Assembly (NCBI RefSeq): GCF_030657335.1
Contig: NZ_CP131039.1
Span: 2,310,501-2,374,500, forward strand
DNA: 64,000 nt
Direction of reading: 5' to 3'
Source of the DNA: Croceibacterium aestuarii
GTDB lineage: Bacteria; Pseudomonadota; Alphaproteobacteria; Sphingomonadales; Sphingomonadaceae
Both the position numbers and the translations under genes were made by a program. Shown here one piece after another: positions 35,059 through 43,895 of this stretch. Numbering within the stretch: position 1 is the stretch's first letter; each line of letters begins with the position of its first letter. The notes below the pieces were generated by a model. The model was given only the letters and a program-made list of their open reading frames with translations. It had not been told where the DNA came from and ran no database searches.

Positions 35059-35137
35059 CGTCATCCCCGCGGCGGCGGGGAACCAGGGCGAGGTTGCGCC
35101 ATGGCCAGACTGGATTCCCGCCTGCGCGGGAATGACG
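35059..35137. repeat. Family B palindromic repeat in the glyQ-glyS gap
   Basis: Same 28-23-28 architecture and same 79-base length as the copy inside glyS. The outer arms are nearly identical, while the spacer differs. It fills most of the 105 bases between the glyQ stop and the glyS start, so it lies in the leader of glyS and could fold in the glyQS mRNA. Confidence 0.88.
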
Positions 35138-35147
35138 AAGGTTGAAG

Positions 35148-36050
35148 TCATGACGCCGACCACTCCGGGTATTCCGCGGCCCAGCGGTCCTTCTCCTTGG
35201 CCATGTAGGCTTCGCAACTGCCGCGCGCGAGGTCGCGGACGCGGCCCATGTAGCTGGCGCGCTCCTGCACGCTGATCACGCCGCGCGCCTGCAGCAGGTT
35301 GAACACGTGGCTGGCCTCGACCGCCTGCTCGTAGGCGGCGATCGGCACGTCGTGGGCGAGCGCGTTGCGGCATTCGGCCTCGGCCTTGTTGAACAGGTCG
35401 AACAGCGCGTCGGTGTCGGCGACCTCGAAGTTCCACTTCGACATCTGCTTCTCGTTTTCGAGGAACACCTGCCCGTAGGTGTAGCCGCGGCCGTCGAAGT
35501 CGAGGTCGTAGACACTGTCGACGCCCTGGATGTACATTGCGAGGCGCTCGAGCCCGTAGGTCAGCTCGCCGGCGACCGGGCGGCAGTCGAACCCGCCCAT
35601 CTGCTGGAAATAGGTGAACTGGGTCACCTCCATTCCATCGCACCAGACTTCCCAGCCCAGCCCCCAAGCGCCCAGCGTGGGGCTTTCCCAGTCGTCTTCG
35701 ACGAAGCGGATATCGTGCTTCAGGGGATCGATGCCGATCACCTCGAGGCTCTTGAGATAGAGTTCCTGCAGGTCGGGCGGGCTCGGCTTGAGGATCACCT
35801 GGTACTGGTAATAGTGCTGCAGCCGGTTGGGGTTTTCGCCGTAGCGCCCGTCGGTCGGGCGGCGGCTCGGCTGGACGAAGGCGGCGTTCCACGGCTCGGG
35901 CCCGAGCGCGCGCAGCGTGGTGGCGGTGTGAAACGTGCCCGCGCCCATGCGCATGTCGTAGGGCTGCAGGATCAGGCAGCCGCGCTCGCTCCAGTAGGCG
36001 TGGAGCGCGAGGATCATGTCCTGGAAGCTCAGGGCGGCGGGTCGCGTCAT
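35148..36050 (-). CDS. glyQ: Glycine--tRNA ligase alpha subunit
   Basis: GlyQ is the catalytic alpha subunit of the bacterial-type heterotetrameric glycyl-tRNA synthetase. The 300-residue protein shows the class II signatures: [60 protein letters not shown] and [24 protein letters not shown]. It leads the glyQ-glyS-ppdK run. The gap to glyS holds a family B repeat. Divergent from a membrane protein/XRE pair. Confidence 0.95.
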   Translation of the reverse strand: MTRPAALSFQDMILALHAYWSERGCLILQPYDMRMGAGTFHTATTLRALGPEPWNAAFVQPSRRPTDGRYGENPNRLQHYYQYQVILKPSPPDLQELYLKSLEVIGIDPLKHDIRFVEDDWESPTLGAWGLGWEVWCDGMEVTQFTYFQQMGGFDCRPVAGELTYGLERLAMYIQGVDSVYDLDFDGRGYTYGQVFLENEKQMSKWNFEVADTDALFDLFNKAEAECRNALAHDVPIAAYEQAVEASHVFNLLQARGVISVQERASYMGRVRDLARGSCEAYMAKEKDRWAAEYPEWSAS

Positions 36051-36133
36051 GGCGCGGCGCTTTGCAGCACGACCCCGGCAGCGTCAATGCCGCGCGGGGG
36101 AAGCAAGCAGGACTGTCTTTATGTAAGGTGATA

Positions 36134-36164
36134 TTGACATAGTCAGCGACTCGCGACATATAGT
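36134..36164 (+). promoter_or_regulatory. Predicted promoter of the membrane protein/XRE pair
   Basis: TTGACA at 36134-36139 is a consensus -35 box. A -10 box could be CATATA (17-base spacer) or TATAGT at 36159-36164 (19-base spacer). The local sequence is distinctly AT-richer than the surroundings. The start codon at 36210 is about 40 bases downstream. Confidence 0.55.
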
Positions 36165-36199
36165 CATGTATACCTGACACAACGTCAGTGAGTCGTGAC
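36142..36199. promoter_or_regulatory. Pair of 16-base direct repeats, candidate XRE operator
   Basis: GTCAGCGACTCGCGAC (36142-36157) and GTCAGTGAGTCGTGAC (36184-36199) match at 13 of 16 positions and are spaced 42 bases apart, four helical turns. The first lies between the -35 and -10 boxes, the second just before the ribosome site. This placement suits autorepression by the XRE protein encoded two genes on. Confidence 0.45.
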
Positions 36200-36209
36200 G
36201 GAGTTTCTC

Positions 36210-36650
36210 ATGTCCCAAGCCAACAAGCACGGCTTTCCCCTGCGCCGGATGACCACTACAACCGCCGACGTGATGATGGCCTCGTGGATCGCCATCGGTG
36301 CGGCGATCCTGCTCCATTCCGGATTCCGGGCGGAGACGACGATCGTACCCTCGGCCAATCCGTGGTTCGAGTGGACCGCAATCGCGCTGGGCGCTGCGCT
36401 CCTCGCCTGGTTGCTCGCCTCTCGCAGCCGCCTCGACCGGCGCTGTTCGGAAGACTATCTCTACCAGTTGCTCGCCACAGGGGCGATGGTCGGCATGTTC
36501 ACCATGCTGCTTGCCAGTGTCCCCTGGGCGCTCGATTTCATCCGCGACGCCGTCGGCCTGCGTGACCTGCGCGGCAACGACATGCTCGCGATAGGCCTGC
36601 TGGGCTGGGGTGTCGGCTACTTCACCTTCCGTATCCGGGGGCTCAAGTGA
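36210..36650 (+). CDS. Small membrane protein paired with an XRE regulator
   Basis: The 146-residue protein has four predicted membrane segments (around residues 22-38, 50-65, 86-106 and 125-140) separated by short charged loops (SRSRLDRRCSEDYLY). No family was recognised with confidence. The ATG at 36210 follows GGAG at a good distance; a GTG at 36195 is possible. The stop overlaps the GTG of the XRE gene. Two-gene units of a small multi-pass membrane protein and a 67-residue YozG-like regulator are common in bacteria; the role is unknown. Confidence 0.72.
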   Translation: MSQANKHGFPLRRMTTTTADVMMASWIAIGAAILLHSGFRAETTIVPSANPWFEWTAIALGAALLAWLLASRSRLDRRCSEDYLYQLLATGAMVGMFTMLLASVPWALDFIRDAVGLRDLRGNDMLAIGLLGWGVGYFTFRIRGLK

Positions 36651-36850
36651 GGAACCGCCTCAAGGTCCTGCGCGCCGAGCGCGACTGGTCGCAGGCCGAC
36701 CTCGGCGAACGCGTCGGCCTCTCGCGGCAGGCGATCAACGCAATCGAGCGCGACAAATACGACCCATCCCTCCCCGTCGCGATCCGCATCGCCCGGCTGT
36801 TCGAGTCGACCGTCGAAGAGATATTCCTGATCGACGAAGGCGCTTGCTGA
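36647..36850 (+). CDS. XRE-family transcriptional regulator (minimal HTH)
   Basis: The 67-residue protein is little more than a Cro/C1 helix-turn-helix: VLRAERDWSQADLGERVGLS then RQAINAIERDKYDPSLPVAI, ending in RLFESTVEEIFLIDE. It starts at a GTG that overlaps the stop of the membrane protein gene. It belongs to the YozG/YgzD-like group of small regulators that control a neighbouring membrane protein. The 16-base repeats upstream of the pair are its likely binding site. Confidence 0.88.
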   Translation: MRNRLKVLRAERDWSQADLGERVGLSRQAINAIERDKYDPSLPVAIRIARLFESTVEEIFLIDEGAC

Positions 36851-36895
36851 AGCGACCGCGCTGCTGGCACAATCAGACACTCAGGGGAGACCGTC

Positions 36896-38866
36896 ATGAA
36901 ACGCATCGCCGCACTTGCCGCCTCGCTGGCGCTCGCCGCCGCGCCCGTCGCCGTTCTCGCGCAGGAGGCCGAGGCGCCCGCCGTCATCGTCACCGACTGG
37001 GGCGCGCAGCTGCTGCCGGTGCCTGGCTGGACGCATGAGGAGCGCGATGGGATGCTGATCTTCACCGCGCCGGAGGGCGATGCCACCTTCGCTCTCGTCG
37101 GGGTGGACGATCCCAAGGATGCGCGCGACGCGATAGCGCAGGCCTGGGCGAAGTTCGACCCGAGCTTCGACCGGCCGATCTACCTGCTGCAGGAGCCGCC
37201 GCCGCGCGAGGGATGGGACTATATCGGGGCCGCCGCCTACGAGACCTCGCCCGCCGAGCAACTGGTCCTCCAGGCCTCGGCCGCGCGCAAGGGCGATCGC
37301 TGGAACGTCGTCTTGCTGCGCGGCGCCGTCGCGACGGTGGCCAAGCGCGCCGCCCAGCTGAACCAGAGCGCAGCGAGCATCAGACCGGCCGACTTCCAGA
37401 AAGAAACCTTCGCCGGCAAGCCGGCCAATGCCCTCACGTCGGCACGTATCGCCGAGCTGACCGGCTTCCTCGAGGAGGCGATGCAGCAGCTCGAGGTGCC
37501 CGGCGCCGGCCTCGCGCTAATTCAGGACGACCGCATCGTCTGGGAAGGCGGGCTCGGGGTCCGCGCCGTGGGGTCCGACGCGCCGGTCGACAAGGACACC
37601 AGTTTCATGATCGCCAGCAACACCAAAGGCATGGCGACTCTGCTGCTGGCGACGCTGGTCGACGAGGGCAGGCTGAAGTGGGACCAGAAGGTGACCGAAG
37701 TCTATCCCGCGTTCCGGCTCGGCAGCCAGGAGACGACCGACAAGGTGCTCATCGAGCACCTGATCTGCGCCTGCACCGGCCTGCCGCGCAAGGACATGCA
37801 GTTCGTCTTCAACACCGGTGCGACGACCCCAGCGAGCGACACCTTCGCCCAGCTAGCCGCGACCCAGCCGACCAGCGGCTTTGGCGAGGTGTTCCAGTAC
37901 AACAACCTGATGGCGAGCGCCGCGGGCTACATCGGCGGGCACATCCTCTATCCGCAGATGGAGCTCGGCGCGGCGTTCGACCGGGCGATGGAAGAGCGCA
38001 TCTTCGAGCCGCTCGGCATGGATCACACCACATTCGACTATGCCGAAGCGATGGCCGCCAACTGGGCGCAACCCTACGCGCGCGGCTTCGGCGGCCCCAT
38101 CAAGCCGGTGCCGATCGAGTGGGACTATATGGTCCGGCCCTATCGCCCGGCGGGCGGCGCGTGGTCGACTGCGCACGACATGGCGCTCTACACGCTCAAC
38201 GAACTGCGCGAGGGGAAGAAAGCCGACGGATCGACCTTCGTCTCCGCCGCCAACCTGCTCAAGCGCCGCGCGCACAGCGTCCCGATCGGCGAGGACGCCT
38301 GGTACGGCATGGGGCTGATGGAGAACGCCTCGAAGGGCAAGTCGATCTTCGACCACGGCGGCAGCCTGCTCGGCTACAAGAGCGATTTCTGGTTCATCCC
38401 GGAAGACGGCGTCGGCGCGGTGCTGCTGACCAATTCCGACACCGGGCAGACACTGCTCGGCCTGTTCCAGCGCAAGCTTCTCGAAGTGCTCTACGACGGC
38501 AAGGCCGAGGCGGCGGAGACCCTCGCCGCGGCGGTGAAGCTGGGCGAGGCGGCGCGCGCCAAGGCGTTCGCCAATATCGAAGAGAACGGCGACCCGGAAG
38601 TCTTGGCGCGGCTTGCGCCGCGCTACGAGAATCCCGAATTGGGGCCGCTGCTGATCACGCGCGAAGACGGCAAAGCCTGGGCCACCTTCACCAGCGGCAA
38701 GTCGAGCATCGGCACGCGACACAACGATGACGGCACGGACTCGATCGTGCTGACCACCCCGGGCCTGCTCGGCAGCGCCTTCGTCATCGGCGAGAAGGAC
38801 GGCAAGCGCATTCTGCGCGTGCTCGATGCGCAGCACGAGTACGATTTCGTCGAGAGCGCGAGCTGA
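36896..38866 (+). CDS. Secreted serine hydrolase (class C beta-lactamase-like) with N-terminal extension
   Basis: The 656-residue protein has a signal peptide (cleavage near VLAQEAE), a region of about 160 residues of unknown fold (27-185), then a serine beta-lactamase-type domain. The catalytic triad motifs are S241-N-T-K244, Y335-N-N337 and H487-G-G489. A further C-terminal beta-rich part (about 540-656) completes it. Such proteins are often D-amino-acid peptidases or esterases rather than true lactamases; a resistance role should not be assumed. It stands alone after the XRE gene. Confidence 0.82.
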   Translation: MKRIAALAASLALAAAPVAVLAQEAEAPAVIVTDWGAQLLPVPGWTHEERDGMLIFTAPEGDATFALVGVDDPKDARDAIAQAWAKFDPSFDRPIYLLQEPPPREGWDYIGAAAYETSPAEQLVLQASAARKGDRWNVVLLRGAVATVAKRAAQLNQSAASIRPADFQKETFAGKPANALTSARIAELTGFLEEAMQQLEVPGAGLALIQDDRIVWEGGLGVRAVGSDAPVDKDTSFMIASNTKGMATLLLATLVDEGRLKWDQKVTEVYPAFRLGSQETTDKVLIEHLICACTGLPRKDMQFVFNTGATTPASDTFAQLAATQPTSGFGEVFQYNNLMASAAGYIGGHILYPQMELGAAFDRAMEERIFEPLGMDHTTFDYAEAMAANWAQPYARGFGGPIKPVPIEWDYMVRPYRPAGGAWSTAHDMALYTLNELREGKKADGSTFVSAANLLKRRAHSVPIGEDAWYGMGLMENASKGKSIFDHGGSLLGYKSDFWFIPEDGVGAVLLTNSDTGQTLLGLFQRKLLEVLYDGKAEAAETLAAAVKLGEAARAKAFANIEENGDPEVLARLAPRYENPELGPLLITREDGKAWATFTSGKSSIGTRHNDDGTDSIVLTTPGLLGSAFVIGEKDGKRILRVLDAQHEYDFVESAS

Positions 38867-38883
38867 CCACCTGCGGCAAAACA

Positions 38884-38908
38884 GTCGCGGAGCGGAGCGA
38901 ACCGCGAC
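38884..38908 (+). terminator. Possible terminator after the serine hydrolase
   Basis: GTCGCGG and CCGCGAC form a perfect seven-base-pair stem with an 11-base loop, 18 bases past the stop codon. There is no T-run after it, so it may be a Rho-assisted or structural element only. Confidence 0.3.
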
Positions 38909-38977
38909 ACACCCTCTACCCGAACGGCGATACGTGCTCTAGATAGGACGAAATCGACAGGGATCGCCTCCGCACCG

Positions 38978-39874
38978 ATGTTTTCGCTTCGCAAACTCGC
39001 CGCGACTGTGCTCGCCACCGGCCTCGCGCTGGCCCTGCCCGGCTGCGCGACGAACCTCTATGCGCCCGACCCGCACTATGTCGCCCCGGCGATGTGGAAG
39101 GTGGCCGACAAGGACACCACGATCTACCTGTTCGGCACCGTCCACGCGCTGAGCAAGGACACCGCGTGGTACGGCGGGCCGATCGAGCAGGCTTATCGGT
39201 CATCGGACGAGCTGGTCACCGAGATCAAGCTCGGGGATTCTGCCGGCGACGCCGCGGCGATCCTCAAGCGTGCGGAATTGCCCGCCGGCGAGAGCCTGCG
39301 CGACCTGATGACGCCGGACAACCGCGCGCAGTACGAGGAGGCGCTGGTCTCGCTCGGCCTGCCCGTCGATGCGATGGACAAGTACGAACCGTGGTACGCC
39401 GCCATGACCCTGTCGCTGCTGCCGGTGATGCAGAAAGGTTTCGACCCGCAGAGCGGGGCCGAGACGGAACTGGCGGAAAAGGCCGAGGGCAAGAAGCTCG
39501 AAGCGCTCGAAAACGTCAACGACCAGATCGACATCTTCGACAAGCTGCCGGTGGATGCGCAGCTGACCTTCCTCGACCAGACGGTCGAATCCACCGGCCA
39601 GGCGGCCGACCAGCTCAAGGTGATGGTCGACAAGTGGCTGAAGGGCGATGCCCGCGGCCTGGCCCGGGTGATGAACGAGGAGCTCGACGACCCGGTGCTC
39701 TACGACCGCCTGCTGACCCGGCGCAACGCCCACTGGGCGGACTGGATCAGTCGGCGCATGGAGCAGCCCGGGACGGTCTTCGTCGCGGTCGGCGCCGGGC
39801 ACCTCGCGGGCAAGGGCAGCGTGCAGGACATGCTGCAGAAGCGCGGAATCCGGGTTACGCGGGTCCGCAAGTGA
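38978..39874 (+). CDS. TraB/GumN family lipoprotein, copy 1
   Basis: The 298-residue protein has a lipoprotein signal (lipobox LALPGC, C23) and the TraB/GumN pattern: PAMWKVADKDTTIYLFGTVHALSKD with the G-x2-H motif, ELVTEIKLGD with the conserved glutamate, and VFVAVGAGHLAGKGSVQDML at the C-terminus. The wider TIKI/TraB superfamily includes metal-dependent proteases, so protease activity is possible but unproven. It is translationally coupled to a second copy of the family, implying recent or maintained duplication. Confidence 0.82.
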   Translation: MFSLRKLAATVLATGLALALPGCATNLYAPDPHYVAPAMWKVADKDTTIYLFGTVHALSKDTAWYGGPIEQAYRSSDELVTEIKLGDSAGDAAAILKRAELPAGESLRDLMTPDNRAQYEEALVSLGLPVDAMDKYEPWYAAMTLSLLPVMQKGFDPQSGAETELAEKAEGKKLEALENVNDQIDIFDKLPVDAQLTFLDQTVESTGQAADQLKVMVDKWLKGDARGLARVMNEELDDPVLYDRLLTRRNAHWADWISRRMEQPGTVFVAVGAGHLAGKGSVQDMLQKRGIRVTRVRK

Positions 39875-40722
39875 TACGCCGGTGGCTGCTCGCGCTGGCC
39901 GCGACCGCACTGCTCACCGGTTGCGGCGAACCCGAGCATGACTGGCCCGAGGCCAAGCCCGCGATGTGGGAGGTGACCGGCCCCAAGGGGCACCGCGGCT
40001 GGCTGTTCGGCACGATGCACACGCTGCCCGAGGACGTGGTCTGGCGCACGCCCGCGTTCGACAAGGCGCTCGGCAATGCCGGGGTCCTGGTCGTCGAAAT
40101 CGCCGATCTTGCCGACACCGCCCGCTCCGCCGGCGTCTTCGCGCGCCTTTCGCGCAGCGCGGGGCTGCCGGTCCTGTCGCAGCGTGTCGCGCCGAAAGAT
40201 CGCGCCGAGCTCGCGAACTTCCTCGACCGCGCCGACGTCGAGGACGACGACTTCTCCGACATGGAAACCTGGGCCGCCGCGCTGGTCATCGCGAATCGCG
40301 CGCGATCTTCGGGTGCGACGCAAAGTCCCGATCGCGAGCTCATCGCCGCGGCCCCGCGGGTCGTCGGACTCGAGACCTACGAGCTGCAATACGGCGCCTT
40401 CGACACCCTCCCCCCTGCCGAACAGGCCGACCTGCTGGTCGCGCTGGCCCACGATTCGAGCGGCCAGGACCAACAGGTCAAGCATTGGCTGAAGGGCGAT
40501 CTTCCCGCGCTCGAACGCGACAGCGCAGCGATTCTCGGCGACCCGGAACTGCGGCTGGCGCTGCAGGTCTACCGCAACAAGCGCTGGACGCCCGCCATTG
40601 CCGCGAAAATCGCCAGCGGCGAGAAGCCGTTTGTCGCGGTCGGCACCGCGCACCTTTTCGGCAAGGACTCGGTGCCGTCTCTGCTCGAACAGGCTGGCTA
40701 CGAGGTCCGGCGCATCCAGTAG
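39871..40722 (+). CDS. TraB/GumN family lipoprotein, copy 2
   Basis: The 283-residue protein has a lipobox (ALLTGC, C18) and family motifs GWLFGTMHTLPEDV, VLVVEIADLAD and PFVAVGTAHLFGKDSVPSLLE. It starts at a GTG overlapping the stop of copy 1. The two share layout and key residues but diverge in the middle, where this one has LIAAAPRVVGLETYELQYGAF. Both should be in the envelope; a shared complex or substrate is inferred from the coupling. A large hairpin begins at its stop. Confidence 0.82.
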   Translation: MIRRWLLALAATALLTGCGEPEHDWPEAKPAMWEVTGPKGHRGWLFGTMHTLPEDVVWRTPAFDKALGNAGVLVVEIADLADTARSAGVFARLSRSAGLPVLSQRVAPKDRAELANFLDRADVEDDDFSDMETWAAALVIANRARSSGATQSPDRELIAAAPRVVGLETYELQYGAFDTLPPAEQADLLVALAHDSSGQDQQVKHWLKGDLPALERDSAAILGDPELRLALQVYRNKRWTPAIAAKIASGEKPFVAVGTAHLFGKDSVPSLLEQAGYEVRRIQ

Positions 40723-40769
40723 GGAAGGCCTTGCGTCCCCGCTCCCTTTCGCCTAGGGGCGCGCCTTCC
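40723..40769 (+). terminator. Long imperfect hairpin between TraB copy 2 and rplY
   Basis: GGAAGGC followed by GCG and CCCC (with small bulges, 40723-40740) pairs with the unbroken arm GGGGCGCGCCTTCC (40756-40769). It begins immediately after the stop codon of the upstream gene. There is no T-run. It may end the TraB transcript or form part of the rplY leader, 60 bases before its start. Confidence 0.4.
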
Positions 40770-40828
40770 GCTATGGTCATCCCTGGAGGCGTGGCGGCAA
40801 ACCCAATGCAATTCGAAAGGTATTTGCG

Positions 40829-41515
40829 ATGAGCGAAGCTCTGACCCTGCCGGCCGAAGCGCGCGAACGGGCTGGCAAGGGAGCCTCCCGTGAACTGCGC
40901 CGAAATGGCCGTGTCCCCGCCGTGATCTATGGCGGCAAGGAAGAACCCACCCCGATTCATATCGAGGCGAAGGAACTGGTCCGGCAACTCGGCACCGGCC
41001 ACTTCATGAATTCCATCGTGATGATCGACATCGGCGGCAAGATGGTGCGCACCCTGCCCAAGGACGTTGCTCTGCACCCGGTTAACGACCGCCCGATTCA
41101 TGCCGACTTCCTGCGCCTGGCGAAGGACGCCAAGATCCAGGTCGCCGTGCCGGTGATATTCATCAACGAAGAAGCCAGCCCCGGCCTCAAGAAGGGCGGC
41201 GTGCTCAACGTCGTGCGGCACGAGCTCGAGCTGGTCTGCGACTCCGACAAGATTCCCGACGAGATCTCGCTCGACGTGACCGGCCTCGAGGTGGGCGATT
41301 CGATCCACATTTCGAACGTCACCCTGCCCGCCGGCGCGGAAAGCGCGATCACCGATCGCGACTTCACCATCGCCACGCTCGTCGCCCCGTCGGCGATGAA
41401 GCGAGCCGAAGGCGAAGCGGCCGAGGGCGAAGAAGTGCCCGCCGGTGCGCCGGCCGCGACCGAACAGGGTCCGGACGACGACGCGGCCGACGAACAGGAA
41501 GCCAAGAGCGAGTAA
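40829..41515 (+). CDS. rplY: 50S ribosomal protein L25/general stress protein Ctc
   Basis: L25 binds 5S rRNA. The 228-residue protein is the long CTC form: an N-terminal L25 domain ([27 protein letters not shown]) and a C-terminal TL5-like beta domain ([41 protein letters not shown]). The last 25 residues form an acidic tail ([24 protein letters not shown]). It precedes pth with a terminator between them, the usual rplY-pth order. Confidence 0.95.
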   Translation: MSEALTLPAEARERAGKGASRELRRNGRVPAVIYGGKEEPTPIHIEAKELVRQLGTGHFMNSIVMIDIGGKMVRTLPKDVALHPVNDRPIHADFLRLAKDAKIQVAVPVIFINEEASPGLKKGGVLNVVRHELELVCDSDKIPDEISLDVTGLEVGDSIHISNVTLPAGAESAITDRDFTIATLVAPSAMKRAEGEAAEGEEVPAGAPAATEQGPDDDAADEQEAKSE

Positions 41516-41537
41516 TCGCGTTCTTGCCGAATACAGA

Positions 41538-41568
41538 AACGCCGGTCCCGCGAGGGGCCGGCGTTTTC
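41538..41568 (+). terminator. Intrinsic terminator after rplY
   Basis: AACGCCGGTCCC and GGGGCCGGCGTT pair over 12 bases with one G-U, closing on a GCGA loop and followed by TTTTC. It is 23 bases past the rplY stop and 31 before pth, so read-through is likely to set pth levels or pth has its own promoter. Confidence 0.75.
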
Positions 41569-41598
41569 ATTTGCGCGCGGCTTGGATAAGGGGCGCCC

Positions 41599-42168
41599 AT
41601 GCAACTCTGGGCAGGTCTTGGAAATCCCGGTCCGCAGCATGCGATGCAGCGGCACAATGTCGGCTTCATGGCGCTCGACGTCATCGCCGACATGCACGGC
41701 TTCGCCCCCGTGCAGAAGAAATTCCAGGGCTGGCTTCAGGAAGGGCGCATCGGCGGCGAGAAGATCCTGCTGCTCAAACCCGCAACCTTCATGAACCAGA
41801 GCGGCCGCTCGGTCGGCGAGGCGCTGCGATTCTACAAGCTGGGCGTCGAGGCGCTCACGGTGTTCCACGACGAGCTCGACCTCGCCCCATTCAAGGTCAA
41901 GGTCCGCACCGGCGGCGGACTCGCCGGGCACAACGGCCTGCGCAGCATCGACCAGCATGTCGGCCCCGATTTCCGCCGCGTACGCCTCGGCATCGGCCAT
42001 CCCGGCCACAAGGACCGGGTCCACGGCTATGTTCTGGGCAACTACGCCAAGGCCGAGATGGACGGCCTGGCCGACATGCTCGGTGCAGTTTCCGCCGAGG
42101 CGGAGTGGCTCGCCAAAGGGGACGATGCGCGGTTCATGAGCGATGTGGCGCTGCGGCAGCGAGGCTGA
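41599..42168 (+). CDS. pth: Peptidyl-tRNA hydrolase
   Basis: Pth releases peptides from prematurely dropped peptidyl-tRNA. The 189-residue protein has WAGLGNPGPQHAMQRHNVGFMALD at the N-terminus (with the catalytic histidine in RHNVG), KPATFMNQSGRSVGEA, the DELDLAPFKVKVRTGGGLAGHNGLRSI block with the active-site aspartate, and RRVRLGIGHPGHKDRVHGYVL. All conserved residues are in place. About 195 bases after it hold a weak inverted repeat (GAATGC/GCATTC) and no gene. Confidence 0.96.
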   Translation: MQLWAGLGNPGPQHAMQRHNVGFMALDVIADMHGFAPVQKKFQGWLQEGRIGGEKILLLKPATFMNQSGRSVGEALRFYKLGVEALTVFHDELDLAPFKVKVRTGGGLAGHNGLRSIDQHVGPDFRRVRLGIGHPGHKDRVHGYVLGNYAKAEMDGLADMLGAVSAEAEWLAKGDDARFMSDVALRQRG

Positions 42169-42363
42169 GCGGCGGCGTAGCGGCGGGAATGCTGCGCTTG
42201 CGAAGGATGGCATTCGCCTCTAGCGCGGGTCACTAAATCGGACTCGCGCCATGCGGGTGGCTCGGCCGGGCGCCTATCCCCCGGACAATCGATGGCAAGT
42301 CGCCGCCCACCGCGCCTCAGGCTGCCGGTCCTGCGACCTGTCATATGTTGCGATAGACTTTCC

Positions 42364-43848
42364 ATGAACCCCACTTCCCAGTTCCGGCGGCACTGGCTGT
42401 CGAACCCCCGGAGCGACGTGCTTGCCGGTCTCGTCGTCGCGCTTGCGCTCATCCCCGAGGCGATCGGCTTCGCATTGATCGCCGGGGTCGACCCGAGCGT
42501 CGGGCTCTATGCCTCCTTCTCGATCGCCACGATCATCGCCTTCACCGGCGGGCGCCCGGCGATGATCTCTGCCGCGACGGCGGCCGTTGCCGTCGTGGTC
42601 GTCCCTCTGGTGCGCGATTACGGGGTCGAATACCTGTTCGCCGCGACCCTGTTGATGGGTGTGTTCCAGGTCGTCGCCGCAATCCTGCGTCTCGATCTGC
42701 TGATGCGCTTCGTTTCGCGGTCGGTCGTGACCGGCTTCGTCAATGCGCTCGCGATCTTGATCTTCATGGCGCAACTGCCGCAGCTGATCGGCGTGACGCC
42801 GGTTACCTACGCGCTGGTCGCCGGCGGCCTGGCCATCATCTACCTCTTGCCCCGCCTGACGACGGCCATCCCCTCGCCGCTCGTCGCCATCATCGTGCTC
42901 TCGATTGTCTCGATCGGACTCGAGCTCGACGTCCATACCGTGGGGCAGATGGGCGAATTGCCATCCACCCTTCCCACGTTCGCCTGGCCCGAGGTGCCGC
43001 TGACATGGCAGACCTTGCGCATCATCGCTCCCTACTCGCTGACAATGGCGGCGGTCGGCCTGCTGGAATCGCTGCTCACCGCGCAGATCGTCGACGACCT
43101 GACCGACAGCGGCAGCGACAAAAAGCGCGAGGTCGGCGGACAGGGCGTCGCGAATTTCGTCACCGGCCTGCTCGGCGGCATGGGCGGCTGCGCGATGATC
43201 GGCCAGTCGGTGATCAACGTGAAGTCGGGCGGCCGAACGCGGCTCTCGACGCTGGTGGCGGGTGTCGCCCTGCTGATCCTGTGCGTGGTGCTCGGGCCCT
43301 GGGTCGCGCGCGTGCCGATGCCGGCACTCGTTGCCGTCATGATCATGGTCTCGATCGGCACCTTCGCCTGGGGCTCGATCCGCAACATCCGGCATCATCC
43401 CTGGCCCTCCACGGTCGTCATGCTGGCAACCGTGTTCGTCGTCGTGTGGACGCACGACCTGGCGCAGGGCGTGCTGGTCGGCGTGCTGCTTTCGGGCATC
43501 TTCTTCGCCTACAAGGTGCGGCGCCTGATGGACGTCACCACGAGCCTGTCGGAAGACGGACGGACGCGGACCTATCGCGTCGTCGGACAGGTGTTCTTCG
43601 CCTCGGTCGACCGCGTCGAGCGCGAGATCCGCTATGACGACGACGCGCCGCTGGTCGTCATCGACCTGACCCACGCGCACTTCTGGGACATCTCGGCCAC
43701 CGGCATCCTCGACAAGATCGTCGCCCGGCTCGACCGGAGCGGCAAGGCGGTCAGCGTGATCGGCCTCAACGAGGCGAGCGCGACGATGGTCGACCGCTTC
43801 GGCGAGTTCGAGCAGCCGTTCACCACGCTGGGCACGGTCGGCCACTGA
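42364..43848 (+). CDS. SulP family anion transporter with STAS domain
   Basis: The 494-residue protein is an SLC26/SulP permease with 10-14 membrane helices (SDVLAGLVVALALIPEAIGFALIAGVDPSVGLYASF at the start is the family signature) and a C-terminal STAS domain (LVVIDLTHAHFWDISATGILDKI). Substrates of bacterial members are sulfate, bicarbonate, dicarboxylates and others; none can be assigned here. The ATG at 42364 is preferred to a more distant in-frame ATG at 42292. Confidence 0.9.
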   Translation: MNPTSQFRRHWLSNPRSDVLAGLVVALALIPEAIGFALIAGVDPSVGLYASFSIATIIAFTGGRPAMISAATAAVAVVVVPLVRDYGVEYLFAATLLMGVFQVVAAILRLDLLMRFVSRSVVTGFVNALAILIFMAQLPQLIGVTPVTYALVAGGLAIIYLLPRLTTAIPSPLVAIIVLSIVSIGLELDVHTVGQMGELPSTLPTFAWPEVPLTWQTLRIIAPYSLTMAAVGLLESLLTAQIVDDLTDSGSDKKREVGGQGVANFVTGLLGGMGGCAMIGQSVINVKSGGRTRLSTLVAGVALLILCVVLGPWVARVPMPALVAVMIMVSIGTFAWGSIRNIRHHPWPSTVVMLATVFVVVWTHDLAQGVLVGVLLSGIFFAYKVRRLMDVTTSLSEDGRTRTYRVVGQVFFASVDRVEREIRYDDDAPLVVIDLTHAHFWDISATGILDKIVARLDRSGKAVSVIGLNEASATMVDRFGEFEQPFTTLGTVGH

Positions 43849-43895
43849 TCCGACGCAATCTGGCAATCGCCGGCGCGAAGGGGCATGAGGCCGGG

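Noticed and set aside
36896-38866. Beta-lactamase resistance gene
   Set aside because: The S-x2-K, Y-x-N and HGG motifs are shared by many secreted esterases and peptidases, and the long N-terminal part is not found in class C beta-lactamases.
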